From: Mycobacterium sp. 1164985.4
GTDB lineage: Bacteria; Actinomycetota; Actinomycetes; Mycobacteriales; Mycobacteriaceae
DNA length: 64,000 nt
Reading direction: 5' to 3'
NCBI RefSeq assembly: GCF_001668575.1
Contig: NZ_LZMD01000061.1
Span: 1-64,000, forward strand
Both the position numbers and the translations under genes were made by a program. The first letter of the stretch is position 1. Each line of letters opens with the position of its first letter. The notes below the pieces were generated by a model. That model did no database searches. It saw only the letters and a list, made by a program, of their open reading frames with translations, and was not told the origin of the DNA. Below, piece by piece: positions 18,801-26,182 of this stretch.

Positions 18801-19423
18801 AGCAGTTCGAGAAGCTCCGCATCGGCGGTGCGCAGCGACGCGCAGAAAACCGGCAATGCACGACCCCCGGCGTTTTCGATCGCATCGCACAGCGCCTCGA
18901 CGTAGGCGGTGTTACCCGCGAGGTGCTGGGCGCGGTAGTAGAGCACCGCGACGGTCGGGCCGTCACCGCCGTTGCCGCGGGGCACCACGCCCCACAGCGG
19001 CGTGCTCTCGGGCGGCGAGAACCCGAAGCCGGTCATCAACACCGTGTCGCACAGGAACGCGTGCAACTGGCGCAGGTTCGAGACGCCGCCCTGAGCCAGA
19101 TAGACGTGCGCCTGCAGCGCCACCCCCGCGGGTGTGGTCGAGTGCCGCATCAACTCCGCGTCCGGCGACTGCTCGCCGCTGACGACGACCGCGGGCACTC
19201 CGCTGGCCACGACTTCGTCGATGCCGTCCTGCCAGGCGCGGTAGCTGCCGAGGATGCGCACCACCACGACGTCGGCATCACGCAGCAGTTCGCCGAGTTC
19301 GCCGTCGACCAGCCGCGACGGGTTCGCCCACCGGTAGTTGGCGCCGCTGGACCGGGCCGTGATCAGATCGGTGTCCGAGGTGGACAGGAGCAAGACGGCG
19401 GGGTCGCGAGACGGCTGAACCAC
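15842..19423 (-). CDS. cobN: aerobic cobaltochelatase large subunit CobN
   Basis: 1193 residues, the large subunit that inserts Co(II) into hydrogenobyrinic acid a,c-diamide with the AAA+ partners CobS and CobT. HLGKHGNLEWLPGK near residues 516-529 is the family signature shared with magnesium-chelatase H subunits, and TKHARIGNAVGLDTPAS is also typical. Length is normal. GTG 19423 with AGGAAT-GGGG just upstream. It lies 60 bases after a 33-residue membrane-protein gene that has its own promoter and palindrome, so cobN may be its downstream partner. CobS/CobT are not in the window. Confidence 0.95.
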   Translation of the reverse strand: MVQPSRDPAVLLLSTSDTDLITARSSGANYRWANPSRLVDGELGELLRDADVVVVRILGSYRAWQDGIDEVVASGVPAVVVSGEQSPDAELMRHSTTPAGVALQAHVYLAQGGVSNLRQLHAFLCDTVLMTGFGFSPPESTPLWGVVPRGNGGDGPTVAVLYYRAQHLAGNTAYVEALCDAIENAGGRALPVFCASLRTADAELLELLGTADALITTVLAAGGSTPSTVSAGGSDDSWNVAHLAALDIPILQGLCLTSPRSQWQNNDDGLSPLDVATQVAVPEFDGRIITVPFSFKEIDDEGLTSYVPDPERCARVAGLAVRHARLRSIPVQDKRIAVVFSAYPTKHARIGNAVGLDTPASTVALLRAMREHGYRIDDVPGLDAGDGDALIHALIERGGQDPDWLTERQVEGNPIRVSAKDYRDWFATLPAELTDAIVEHWGPPPGEMFVDRSADPDGEIVIAALQAGNVVLIVQPPRGFGENPVAIYHDPDLPPSHHYLAAYRWIESVFGADAVVHLGKHGNLEWLPGKTLGMSAACGSDAALGNLPLIYPFLVNDPGEGTQAKRRAHATLVDHLIPPMARAESYGDIARLEQLLDEHANVSALDPGKLPAIRQQIWTLMRAAKMDHDLGLKERPEEDSFDDMLLHVDGWLCEIKDVQIRDGLHILGETPSGEDELDLVLAILRARQLFGGEQTVPGLRQALGLAEDGNDERAAVDVAEEQARNLVAALQESGWNPDVVETLTDNADVAAVLRFAAAEVVPRLAGTAREIPQILRALDGRFIPAGPSGSPLRGLVNVLPTGRNFYSVDPKAVPSRLAWETGVAMADSLLARYRDDYGEWPRSVGLSVWGTSAMRTAGDDIAEVLALLGVRPVWDEASRRVVDLAPIALADLGRPRIDVTVRISGFFRDAFPHVVTMLDDAVALVAGLDEPAENNYVRAHAQADIAEHGDERRSTTRIFGSKPGTYGAGLLQLIDSRNWRDDADLAEVYTAWGGFAYGRGLDGAPAADDMSRQYRRIAVAAKNTDTREHDIADSDDYFQYHGGMIATVRALTGKHPAAYIGDNTRPDAVRTRTLSEETTRVFRARVVNPRWINAMRRHGYKGAFEMAATVDYLFGYDATAGVMADWMYERLSQEYVLDDENRKFMAESNPWALHGMAERLLEAADRGMWAAPERATLDGLRNVLLETEGDLEG

Positions 19424-19483
19424 CCCCCATTCCTACCCCACGCCCTATTTCCCTCCGCCAGCGTGCGGCAGATACCGAAGCGG

Positions 19484-19585
19484 CTAGTGGCGGTTCCAGC
19501 GGCCGTAGGTGCTCTGCGGATACGGCAACCCGAGGGCGGCGATCAGCACGACCAAAAGAGCACCGAACACGATGAGTTCGAACAT
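19484..19585 (-). CDS. 33-residue single-pass membrane protein upstream of cobN
   Basis: The protein starts MFELIVFGALLVVLIAALGL, one hydrophobic helix, followed by a short polar tail rich in aromatic and basic residues (PYPQSTYGRWNRH). Ribosome-binding site AGGAAGGAA lies 5-13 bases before ATG 19585, and a TATGTT -10 and a 22-base palindrome lie upstream. Too short for ordinary gene callers. Being placed 60 bases before cobN with the only good promoter, it could be a small subunit, a regulator or a leader of the cobalt chelatase transcript. I do not recognise its family. Confidence 0.65.
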   Translation of the reverse strand: MFELIVFGALLVVLIAALGLPYPQSTYGRWNRH

Positions 19586-19604
19586 CGTCGTTCCTTCCTG
19601 ACGC

Positions 19605-19626
19605 TTACTGCACACACGTGCAGTAA
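19605..19626. promoter_or_regulatory. perfect 22-base palindrome (operator-like)
   Basis: Nine-base arms TTACTGCAC / GTGCAGTAA around the loop ACAC. It overlaps the predicted transcription start of the 33-residue gene and ends 20 bases before its start codon. Either a dimeric repressor site or a 5' hairpin. Confidence 0.65.
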
Positions 19627-19631
19627 TCGGG

Positions 19632-19637
19632 AACATA
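19632..19637 (-). promoter_or_regulatory. -10 element, 33-residue gene/cobN
   Basis: TATGTT on the minus strand; start predicted near 19625, inside the palindrome. No clear -35. Confidence 0.45.
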
Positions 19638-19679
19638 CGACGTCAGCGACGGTTTGAGATCGAGTTGTGTGGCACGGAT

Positions 19680-19696
19680 CACTAGAGGCTCTAGTG
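19680..19696. terminator. 17-base palindrome after monooxygenase
   Basis: Arms CACTAGAG / CTCTAGTG with one central base, 10 bases past the monooxygenase stop at 19706. Could be a short terminator hairpin without a T-run or a second operator for the 33-residue gene. Confidence 0.35.
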
Positions 19697-19705
19697 TGAC
19701 GACCA

Positions 19706-21169
19706 TCACGTTTGAGCCGTTTGTACATCGAAATCGGATGGCTCCGGCGACGCCAACAGCCGGCGATGACGGACGGGCTCCCACGGGAACAGTTCGGGCA
19801 TCCCGTGCTTGTCGAGATACCAGCTGTTGCAGCCGGTCGTCCAAACCGTATGTGGCATAGCCGATTTCATCTGTTCGTTGTAATGCTTGGTGGCGATCTC
19901 CGTCGGTGCCGCGGTCTCGATGCGACCGTCCCGGATGCGCTCGATCCACCACATCGCGTAATCGGCCTGGTTCTCGGCGATGATCACGAGCGACTGCTGA
20001 CCGATCGGAGAGTGCGGCCCCATCAGCATGAACATGTTCGGGAAGCCCGGCACCGCGACCGATCGGTAGGCCTGCGGGCCGTCTGTCCACGCATCGTCCA
20101 ACGAGACGCCGTTGTGCCCGATGATCTCCATCGGGCGCGTATAGGCGTGCGCGTCGAAGCCGGTGGCGCTGATCAGGAGATCGAGCTCGTGCAGGGTGCC
20201 GTCCGCGGTGACGACGCCCCGGGGCTCGACGTGATCGATCGGATCGACGACGACTTCGACGCCGGGCTTCTGCACGGACTGGTAGTAGTGTCCGGCGGCG
20301 ACGATGCGCTTGCACATCGCCTGGTAGTCGGGTGTCAGTTTGCGGCGCAGTTGCGGGTCGCGCACGGAGAGGTTGAGGTTCCACCGGCACATCGCCGACA
20401 CCAGCCGGCGACGGAGTCCCGGATGAACCATCGCCTTGGCGAAGAAGTTCTCGTACACGGCCTGCCAGAAGCGGTAGCCCAGCCGGCTCAGCGCCGGGGC
20501 CCGCCGCAGCGCTGCCTTCGTGATCGGTGAGTACCGCGGGTTCGGGAACGGGAACACCCACTGCGCGGTGCGTTGAAAGATCTTGAGCCCCCGCACTTTT
20601 CCGGCGAGTTCGGCGGTGATCTGGACACCTGTCGATCCAGTCCCGATCAGACCGATCCGCTTGTCCTGCAACGCCACCGAGTGATCCCAGCGAGACGAGT
20701 GGAACATCGGGCCTGCGAACGTGTCCAGTCCAGGGATGTCGGGATAGCGCGGTACCCGCAGAATGCCGGTCGCGGTGATCAGGACGTCGAAGGGTTCGGA
20801 GCCGTCGGCGGTGCCGATCCACCACTTGCCGTCGCGGAACTCCGCGCTGGTCACGGGTGTGCCGAACTTGATGTGGCTGCGGATGCCGCGCTCGGTCGCC
20901 ACCTGCTTGAAGTACGACTGAACCTCGTTGCCCGGCGGTAACAGTCGGGACCACTCGGGGTTCAATCGGAAGGTATACGAGTAGAACCGCGACGGCACGT
21001 CGCAGTGCAGCCCGGGATAGGTGTTGTCGCGCCAGGTGCCACCGACCTCGTCGGCTTGTTCGAAGATCGTGAAGGTTTCGATGCCGGCGTCCTGCAACTT
21101 GGCCGCCATGCAGATGCCCGACATACCGGCGCCGACGATCGCGACCTTCACCGCACGTTTCTCTGACAT
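19706..21169 (-). CDS. Baeyer-Villiger-type flavin monooxygenase
   Basis: 487 residues with two Rossmann motifs, GAGMSG (13-18) for FAD and GTGSTG (176-181) for NADPH. Between them is the Baeyer-Villiger fingerprint FxGxxxHxxxWD (Phe151, Gly153, His157, Trp161). Such enzymes insert oxygen next to a ketone or oxidise sulfur and nitrogen; the mycobacterial relatives include EthA-type prodrug activators. Start ATG 21169 with AGGGGGT upstream. It follows the ABC-transporter operon on the same strand with a 65-base gap and may be separately expressed. Substrate unknown. Confidence 0.88.
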   Translation of the reverse strand: MSEKRAVKVAIVGAGMSGICMAAKLQDAGIETFTIFEQADEVGGTWRDNTYPGLHCDVPSRFYSYTFRLNPEWSRLLPPGNEVQSYFKQVATERGIRSHIKFGTPVTSAEFRDGKWWIGTADGSEPFDVLITATGILRVPRYPDIPGLDTFAGPMFHSSRWDHSVALQDKRIGLIGTGSTGVQITAELAGKVRGLKIFQRTAQWVFPFPNPRYSPITKAALRRAPALSRLGYRFWQAVYENFFAKAMVHPGLRRRLVSAMCRWNLNLSVRDPQLRRKLTPDYQAMCKRIVAAGHYYQSVQKPGVEVVVDPIDHVEPRGVVTADGTLHELDLLISATGFDAHAYTRPMEIIGHNGVSLDDAWTDGPQAYRSVAVPGFPNMFMLMGPHSPIGQQSLVIIAENQADYAMWWIERIRDGRIETAAPTEIATKHYNEQMKSAMPHTVWTTGCNSWYLDKHGMPELFPWEPVRHRRLLASPEPSDFDVQTAQT

Positions 21170-21234
21170 CGCGACCCCCTTCGGCTATCGGAAGGGTACG
21201 CGCGGAAAAGAGACGATATCGACGAAAATCGCGA

Positions 21235-22200
21235 TTACTGCGCGGTGATGAAGCCCTGCGCCACCATCCAGTCACGCGCGACCAGGCTCGGGTCGCGGCC
21301 CTCCACGTCGACCTGCTTGTTCATGTCCATGATGGCCTCGTTGGTCAGCGCCGCCGTGACCGGTGCCGTGACGTCGGCGATCTGCGGATGCGCCTCGTAG
21401 AAGGCGCGTTTCATCGTCACCGACGGGTTGTAGTGGGCGAAGAACTGCTTGTCGTCGCTGAGCACGACGAGGTCCAGCGCAGCGATGCGGCCGTCGGTGG
21501 TGAACACCTCACCGAAGTCGCACTGCGTCCCGTCGGCGGTGGCCTGGTAGATGATGCCGACCTGGAGCACCGGCGTCTGCGCCCGCGCGGGGTCGAATCC
21601 GTAGGCCGCCGCCATCCCGGGATAACCGTCCTGGCGGGCCCGGAATTCGGTGTCGACGCACGTGCGTGCCGCGGCCGGATTGCGCTTGACCAGCTCGGCG
21701 TACTCCGACAGCGTGCGCACATTGGTCCGCTCGACGACGCCCCGGCTGGCCGCCAGCGCGTAGGTGTCGTCCATCGGCCCCGGCGGTAACCACACCATGT
21801 CGTGGCGGGCGAGATCCTCCTCGCGGACGGCGTCGAACTGCTTGCGGCTGTCGGGGATCGGCTTCTCGTGGCCCAGATAGTTGATCCACGCGTTGCCGGT
21901 GAACTCGTAGGCGACGTCGACCTGACCCGACAACTGCGCCTCGCGGGTGCTGCGCGAGCCCACGATGCCGGTGAGGTCGCGGACGTCGGCTCCGGCCGCA
22001 GCCAAGGTGTACTCGAGGATGTACCCGAGGATCACCTGTTCGGTGTACTCCTTGGAGCCCACCGTGATCGGAACGCCCTCGAGTGCGGGATTGGGTTGAA
22101 TCGAGGCCGGCCCGACCTTGAGCGGCACGGTGCTTCCCGCTCCGAGCCCGCACCCGGCGAGCAGTGTGCAGGCCAGCAGGGCGATGGTGCGGCGAATCAT
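21235..22200 (-). CDS. proX: osmoprotectant-type ABC transporter binding lipoprotein
   Basis: 321 residues. Signal peptide ends at the lipobox LAGC with Cys17, and the mature part is a ProX/OpuC-type binding protein (VGSKEYTEQVILGYILEY, YEFTGNAWINYLG). The family usually binds glycine betaine, choline or related quaternary amines; a ligand such as ergothioneine is known for one branch. ATG 22200 overlaps the permease stop (ATGA); a longer in-frame start at 22269 would bury the signal peptide. Last gene of the four-gene transporter operon. Confidence 0.88.
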   Translation of the reverse strand: MIRRTIALLACTLLAGCGLGAGSTVPLKVGPASIQPNPALEGVPITVGSKEYTEQVILGYILEYTLAAAGADVRDLTGIVGSRSTREAQLSGQVDVAYEFTGNAWINYLGHEKPIPDSRKQFDAVREEDLARHDMVWLPPGPMDDTYALAASRGVVERTNVRTLSEYAELVKRNPAAARTCVDTEFRARQDGYPGMAAAYGFDPARAQTPVLQVGIIYQATADGTQCDFGEVFTTDGRIAALDLVVLSDDKQFFAHYNPSVTMKRAFYEAHPQIADVTAPVTAALTNEAIMDMNKQVDVEGRDPSLVARDWMVAQGFITAQ

Positions 22201-22967
22201 CGCAGACCCTTGGGGTTGAGGTAGAACTCGGCAAGCCCGCCGAGCCAGTCGACCAGCAGGGCTAGGCACACCGCGAGCACGCTGCCCAGGATCAGGGTCA
22301 CGTTGTCCTGCAACTTGTATCCGGTGTCGATGAGGATGCCGAGGCCGCCGGCGTTGACGAGGAAGGACAGGGTTGCCGTCCCCACCGCGAGCACCAGCGA
22401 TGTGCGCAGGCCGGCCAGGATGTACGGGATTGCCAGCGGCAGCTCGACCCGCGTCAGCACCGATCGCCGCGACATCCCTTGTCCCAGACCGGCGTCCACC
22501 AGCGACCGGTCCACCTGGTTGATGCCGAGGATCGTGCTGGCCAGCACCGGCAGCAGTGAGTACAGCGCGATCGGCAGGACGCCGATCCAGAATCCGGTCC
22601 TGCCGGTCCAGAGGAACAGCAGGACCAGCAGGCCGATGGCGGGCGCCGCCTGGCCGATGTTGGCGACACCCATGAAGAAAGGCCGCAACATCTTCGCACC
22701 GGGGCGTGTGACCAGCACGCCGAGCGGCACCCCGATCAACAGCACGATCGCGGTGACCGCAATGGTGATCAACAGGTGCTGCCAGATCAGCGTGGCGATG
22801 TTGCCGGGGTTGATGTTCTCCTGCTGGGTCGCGGTCAGGTCGCGGTTGAACGCCCAGAACACCACGGTCGCAGCGACGATCAGCACCACGATGGGTTGGA
22901 TGAGCAGTCGCCTGCGTTCGCCGGGGTTGGCGCGCGCCGACTGGGTGGAGTCCGCGACCGCGGTCAC
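22197..22967 (-). CDS. proZ: osmoprotectant-type ABC permease
   Basis: 256 residues with about six membrane helices and the permease loop STILGINQVDRSLVDAGLGQGMS. Its GTG (22967) overlaps the ATPase stop (GTGA) and its stop overlaps the proX start, so the operon is tightly coupled. It pairs with the second permease at 24163-24810 as the ProW/ProZ heterodimer. Confidence 0.88.
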   Translation of the reverse strand: MTAVADSTQSARANPGERRRLLIQPIVVLIVAATVVFWAFNRDLTATQQENINPGNIATLIWQHLLITIAVTAIVLLIGVPLGVLVTRPGAKMLRPFFMGVANIGQAAPAIGLLVLLFLWTGRTGFWIGVLPIALYSLLPVLASTILGINQVDRSLVDAGLGQGMSRRSVLTRVELPLAIPYILAGLRTSLVLAVGTATLSFLVNAGGLGILIDTGYKLQDNVTLILGSVLAVCLALLVDWLGGLAEFYLNPKGLR

Positions 22968-24166
22968 GGTTGTCCGTCCGTGCCGGCCTCCGCCGAGGCC
23001 CGCAGCCAGGTGATCGTGTCGATCAGCGTGTCGAGCGTGACAACACCGGCATAACGGCTGCCGGGACCGGCCACGACGGCCGACGCATGTTGTTGTGCGA
23101 GGATCGCTTCCAGGGCGTCCTCGAGCGTCGACTGGGTGCTGACGACGTCGAGCGGTTCGACGGCGTCGGCGAGCGCGGCCGCGTGGTCGAGTTTGCTCTC
23201 CCGCACCCAGCTCACGGGCCGCTCCCGTTCGTCGAGCACCACTACCCAGTCGAAATCGCTTCCCGCCAAAGCCTTTCGGACGTCGTCGATCGAATCGCTC
23301 TGGCGCACAGCCGGATGCGGCCGCAGCTCCACATCCTTGATGCGCATCAGGCCAAGCTGGCGCAACGAAGCGCCGGAGCCGACGAAACCGGCGACGGTGT
23401 CATCGGCGGGGTTTGCCAGGATATTCTGCGGTGTGTCGTACTGCAGGACCTTGGACTGGTTGCCCAGCACCGTGATCCGGTCGCCGAGCTTGACGGCTTC
23501 GCCGAAGTCGTGGGTGACGAACACGATGGTCTTGCGCAGTTCGCCCTGCAACCGCAGCAGCTCGTCCTGCAGCGTGCTGCGAGTGATCGGGTCCACGGCG
23601 CCGAACGGTTCGTCCATCAACAGGACCGGAGGGTCGGCGGCCAGCGCCCGCGCGACGCCCACGCGCTGCTGCTGACCGCCGGACAGCTGGCGCGGATACC
23701 GCTCGGCGTACTGACCCGGTTCCAGGCCGACCATGTCGAGCAGTTCGTCGACGCGCTCGGCGATGCGCTTGCGGTCCCAGCGCAGCAACCCCGGCACCAG
23801 GCCGATGTTCTGCCGGATCGTCATGTGCGGGAACAGCCCCGCCTGCTGGATCGAGTAGCCGATCGAGCGGCGAAGCTCGGTCGGCCGGATGAACAGCGCG
23901 TCGTTGTCGCCGATCATGATCGTGCCCGACGTCGGTTCGGACAGCCGGTTGATCATCCGCATCATCGTGGTCTTCCCGCAGCCGGACGGGCCGACGAACA
24001 CAACGATCTCACCGGCGGGGATCTCCAGCGAGACGTCGTCCACCGCGGGGCGGTCGGAGCCGGGATAGACCTTCGAGACGTGGTCCAGCACGATGCGGAC
24101 CCCCGTGCTGCCGTTCGGGCTGGTGTCCTCCGGCGCGATTTGGGTTGTCATCGAATTCCCTGTCAT
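22964..24166 (-). CDS. proV: osmoprotectant-type ABC ATPase with CBS domains
   Basis: 400 residues. ABC domain with Walker A GPSGCGKT (59-66), signature LSGGQQQR and Walker B VLLMDEP, then a C-terminal CBS-domain pair (about residues 280-390) that in OpuA/ProV proteins senses ionic strength or nucleotides and gates transport. ATG 24166 is chosen because it overlaps the permease stop in ATGA; ATG 24151 is an internal alternative. Confidence 0.9.
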   Translation of the reverse strand: MTGNSMTTQIAPEDTSPNGSTGVRIVLDHVSKVYPGSDRPAVDDVSLEIPAGEIVVFVGPSGCGKTTMMRMINRLSEPTSGTIMIGDNDALFIRPTELRRSIGYSIQQAGLFPHMTIRQNIGLVPGLLRWDRKRIAERVDELLDMVGLEPGQYAERYPRQLSGGQQQRVGVARALAADPPVLLMDEPFGAVDPITRSTLQDELLRLQGELRKTIVFVTHDFGEAVKLGDRITVLGNQSKVLQYDTPQNILANPADDTVAGFVGSGASLRQLGLMRIKDVELRPHPAVRQSDSIDDVRKALAGSDFDWVVVLDERERPVSWVRESKLDHAAALADAVEPLDVVSTQSTLEDALEAILAQQHASAVVAGPGSRYAGVVTLDTLIDTITWLRASAEAGTDGQP

Positions 24167-24810
24167 CGAATACCTTTCGACGTGGTGAGGCGGCCGATCA
24201 CGACGAGCACCGCATCGAGTGCGAGCGCGAGGACGACGATCAGCAGCGTCCCGGCGAGGGCCATCGGGACGGCCGTCGGACTGCCCACGCGCGCCAGCCC
24301 GGTGAAGATCAGGTTGCCCAGTCCGGGCCCCTTGACGTAGGCGGCGATCGCCAGCACGCCCATAGACATCTGCGTGCTGATCCGCATGGCGGACAGGATC
24401 GACGGCCACACCAGACGCAGTTCGACGCGGGCCAAGGTGTCGAGCCGGCTCATGCCGATCCCCCGCGCAGCGTCGGTGAGCGCGGGGTCGACCCCGTTGA
24501 GCCCGACGATCGTGTTGCGCACGATCGGCAACAGCGAGTACAGCACCAGCGCAGCAACACTGGGCACCACCCCGAGCCCGAACAATGGGATCAGCAAACC
24601 GAGCAGAGCGAACGCGGGGACCGTCAGGATCACGCTGGATGTCGCGGTCGCGAGGTTGGCGGCCGTCGGGTTGCGGTAGGTCAGCACCCCGATCACCACC
24701 CCGACGATCGTCGCGATGAGCACGCTCTGGACGACGGCACTGACGTGTTGATAGGAGTCGAACGCCAGCTGCGCTTGGTGGGCGGTGATGTACTCCCACA
24801 GTGCCCTCAC
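24163..24810 (-). CDS. proW: osmoprotectant-type ABC permease
   Basis: 215 residues, five to six helices, permease loop RNTIVGLNGVDPALTDAARGIGMS. First gene of the operon proW-proV-proZ-proX. GTG start at 24810. It is divergent from a TauD-family dioxygenase across 136 bases that must hold both promoters, suggesting shared control. Confidence 0.87.
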   Translation of the reverse strand: MRALWEYITAHQAQLAFDSYQHVSAVVQSVLIATIVGVVIGVLTYRNPTAANLATATSSVILTVPAFALLGLLIPLFGLGVVPSVAALVLYSLLPIVRNTIVGLNGVDPALTDAARGIGMSRLDTLARVELRLVWPSILSAMRISTQMSMGVLAIAAYVKGPGLGNLIFTGLARVGSPTAVPMALAGTLLIVVLALALDAVLVVIGRLTTSKGIR

Positions 24811-24946
24811 GGCGGTGAGCTACCCGATCTTGATCCAGCCGAAACAACGAGCCCCTTCGATTCGCGCTGAGCCGAACGATTGTGGTCGCGAGGTCCGGCG
24901 GCAAATGTGATCGGCAGGCTTCACGCATCGTCTGGAGGTTGCTCAC

Positions 24947-25885
24947 GTGCCGTCATCGCTACGGGTGGTAAAGCTCGGCGCCCACATCGGTGCTCGGATC
25001 GAGGGCGTCGACCTCAGCGCGGGCGTCGACGCGGAGACCGCGTCGGCGATCAACGCGGCCCTGCTCGAACACAAGGTCGTCTTCTTCCGCGACCAGCACG
25101 GTCTGGACGATGACGGTCAGCTCGCCTTCGCTCAGTCGTTGGGCACGCCGACGACCGCGCACCCGACCGTGACCTCACGCGGTGAGCGCTTCTTGCCCAT
25201 CGATTCCCGCTACGACAAGGCCAACAGCTGGCACACCGACGTGACGTTCGTCGACCGGATTCCGAAGGCGTCGATCCTGCGGGCCATCACCCTGCCCCCG
25301 TACGGCGGCACTACGACGTGGGCGTCCACCGAAGCCGCCTACGACCGGCTACCGGCACCCCTGCGCACGCTCGCCGAGAACCTGTGGGCCGTGCACACCA
25401 ACCAGTACGACTACGCCACCCTGCACGACGAGCCCAACGCGTCCCTGACCGCCGAGCAGCGGTCGTACCGCGACGAATTCGTCTCCGACTACTACGAAAC
25501 CGAGCATCCGGTGGTCCGCGTGCACCCGGAGACCGGTAAGCGGGTGTTGCTGCTCGGCCACTTCGTCAAGGGGTTCGTCGGCCTTCGATCGACCGAGTCG
25601 GCCGCGCTGTTCAATTTGTTCCAGGATCGAATCACCAAGCTGGAAAACACGATCCGGTGGAGCTGGCAGCTCGGCGACGTCGCGCTGTGGGACAACCGGG
25701 CCACCCAGCATTACGCCGTCGCCGACTACGACGACCAGTACCGCCGGCTCAACCGCATCACCCTGGCCGGGGACATCCCCGTCGACATCTACGGCCGGCA
25801 CAGCCGCGTCGTGGCGGGTGATGCCTCGTCGTACTCGGCGGTGGTCAGTGTCGAAACCACGCAGACCGCGGCCCTGGCCAGCTGA
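24947..25885 (+). CDS. TauD/TfdA Fe(II)/2-oxoglutarate dioxygenase
   Basis: 312 residues. The iron ligands are His96 and Asp98 (WHTDVTF) and His255 (ATQHYAV); Arg270 or Arg267 should bind 2-oxoglutarate. [24 protein letters not shown] and the general layout follow the Rv3406-type alkyl sulfatase/taurine dioxygenase branch, so it probably releases sulfate or sulfite from an organosulfur compound. GTG 24947 has GGAGG at 24934-24938. Divergent from the osmoprotectant-type transporter. With ssuCBAD this gives the region two organosulfur activities. Confidence 0.88.
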   Translation: MPSSLRVVKLGAHIGARIEGVDLSAGVDAETASAINAALLEHKVVFFRDQHGLDDDGQLAFAQSLGTPTTAHPTVTSRGERFLPIDSRYDKANSWHTDVTFVDRIPKASILRAITLPPYGGTTTWASTEAAYDRLPAPLRTLAENLWAVHTNQYDYATLHDEPNASLTAEQRSYRDEFVSDYYETEHPVVRVHPETGKRVLLLGHFVKGFVGLRSTESAALFNLFQDRITKLENTIRWSWQLGDVALWDNRATQHYAVADYDDQYRRLNRITLAGDIPVDIYGRHSRVVAGDASSYSAVVSVETTQTAALAS

Positions 25886-26050
25886 TCACAGCCGGTCGAG
25901 CTCGCGAGACAGCAACGCGTTGTCGAGATAGGTGAACCGCTGCGGATAGTGCCTGTGCTCCGGTCCGCGGTGGCTGTGCAAGAGCCCGCGCACCGCTATC
26001 GTCGGCACCGGTCGTTTCGTCGGCTGGCTGGTCGTGGTCAGTTCGGTCAT
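25886..26050 (-). CDS. 54-residue small protein beside cobG
   Basis: Open frame from ATG 26050 with ribosome-binding site GGGAG seven bases upstream, ending exactly at the dioxygenase stop codon (no overlap). Protein has a Thr-rich start (MTELTTTSQPTKRPVPTIAV), then a His/Arg-rich middle (LLHSHRGPEHRHYPQR) and ends FTYLDNALLSRELDRL. No membrane helix. Divergent from cobG with 132 bases between. The six-histidine middle could bind metal, but I do not recognise the family and assign no function. Confidence 0.55.
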   Translation of the reverse strand: MTELTTTSQPTKRPVPTIAVRGLLHSHRGPEHRHYPQRFTYLDNALLSRELDRL

Positions 26051-26170
26051 GACGATCTCCCACCGTGCTGGCTTGGTCCCCCTCGGACCTCGATGTTCCG
26101 GACGCTACGAGCGCTGGACCGGCAGGGCACGCGTAGAGCACTACCTGTGTTCGGACCCCGCACTCACGAC

Positions 26171-26176
26171 TACCGT
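26171..26176 (+). promoter_or_regulatory. -10 element, cobG (leaderless)
   Basis: TACCGT six bases before GTG 26183. Confidence 0.6.
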
Positions 26177-26182
26177 TGATTC

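Noticed and set aside
19424..19705. Search for a cobalamin riboswitch upstream of cobN
   Set aside because: No B12-box-like conserved sequence was seen there; only the two palindromes and the small gene.
22964..24946. 660-codon frame covering proV and the permease in one frame
   Set aside because: Only the part after 24166 has ABC ATPase character; the rest is antiparallel-frame noise over proW.
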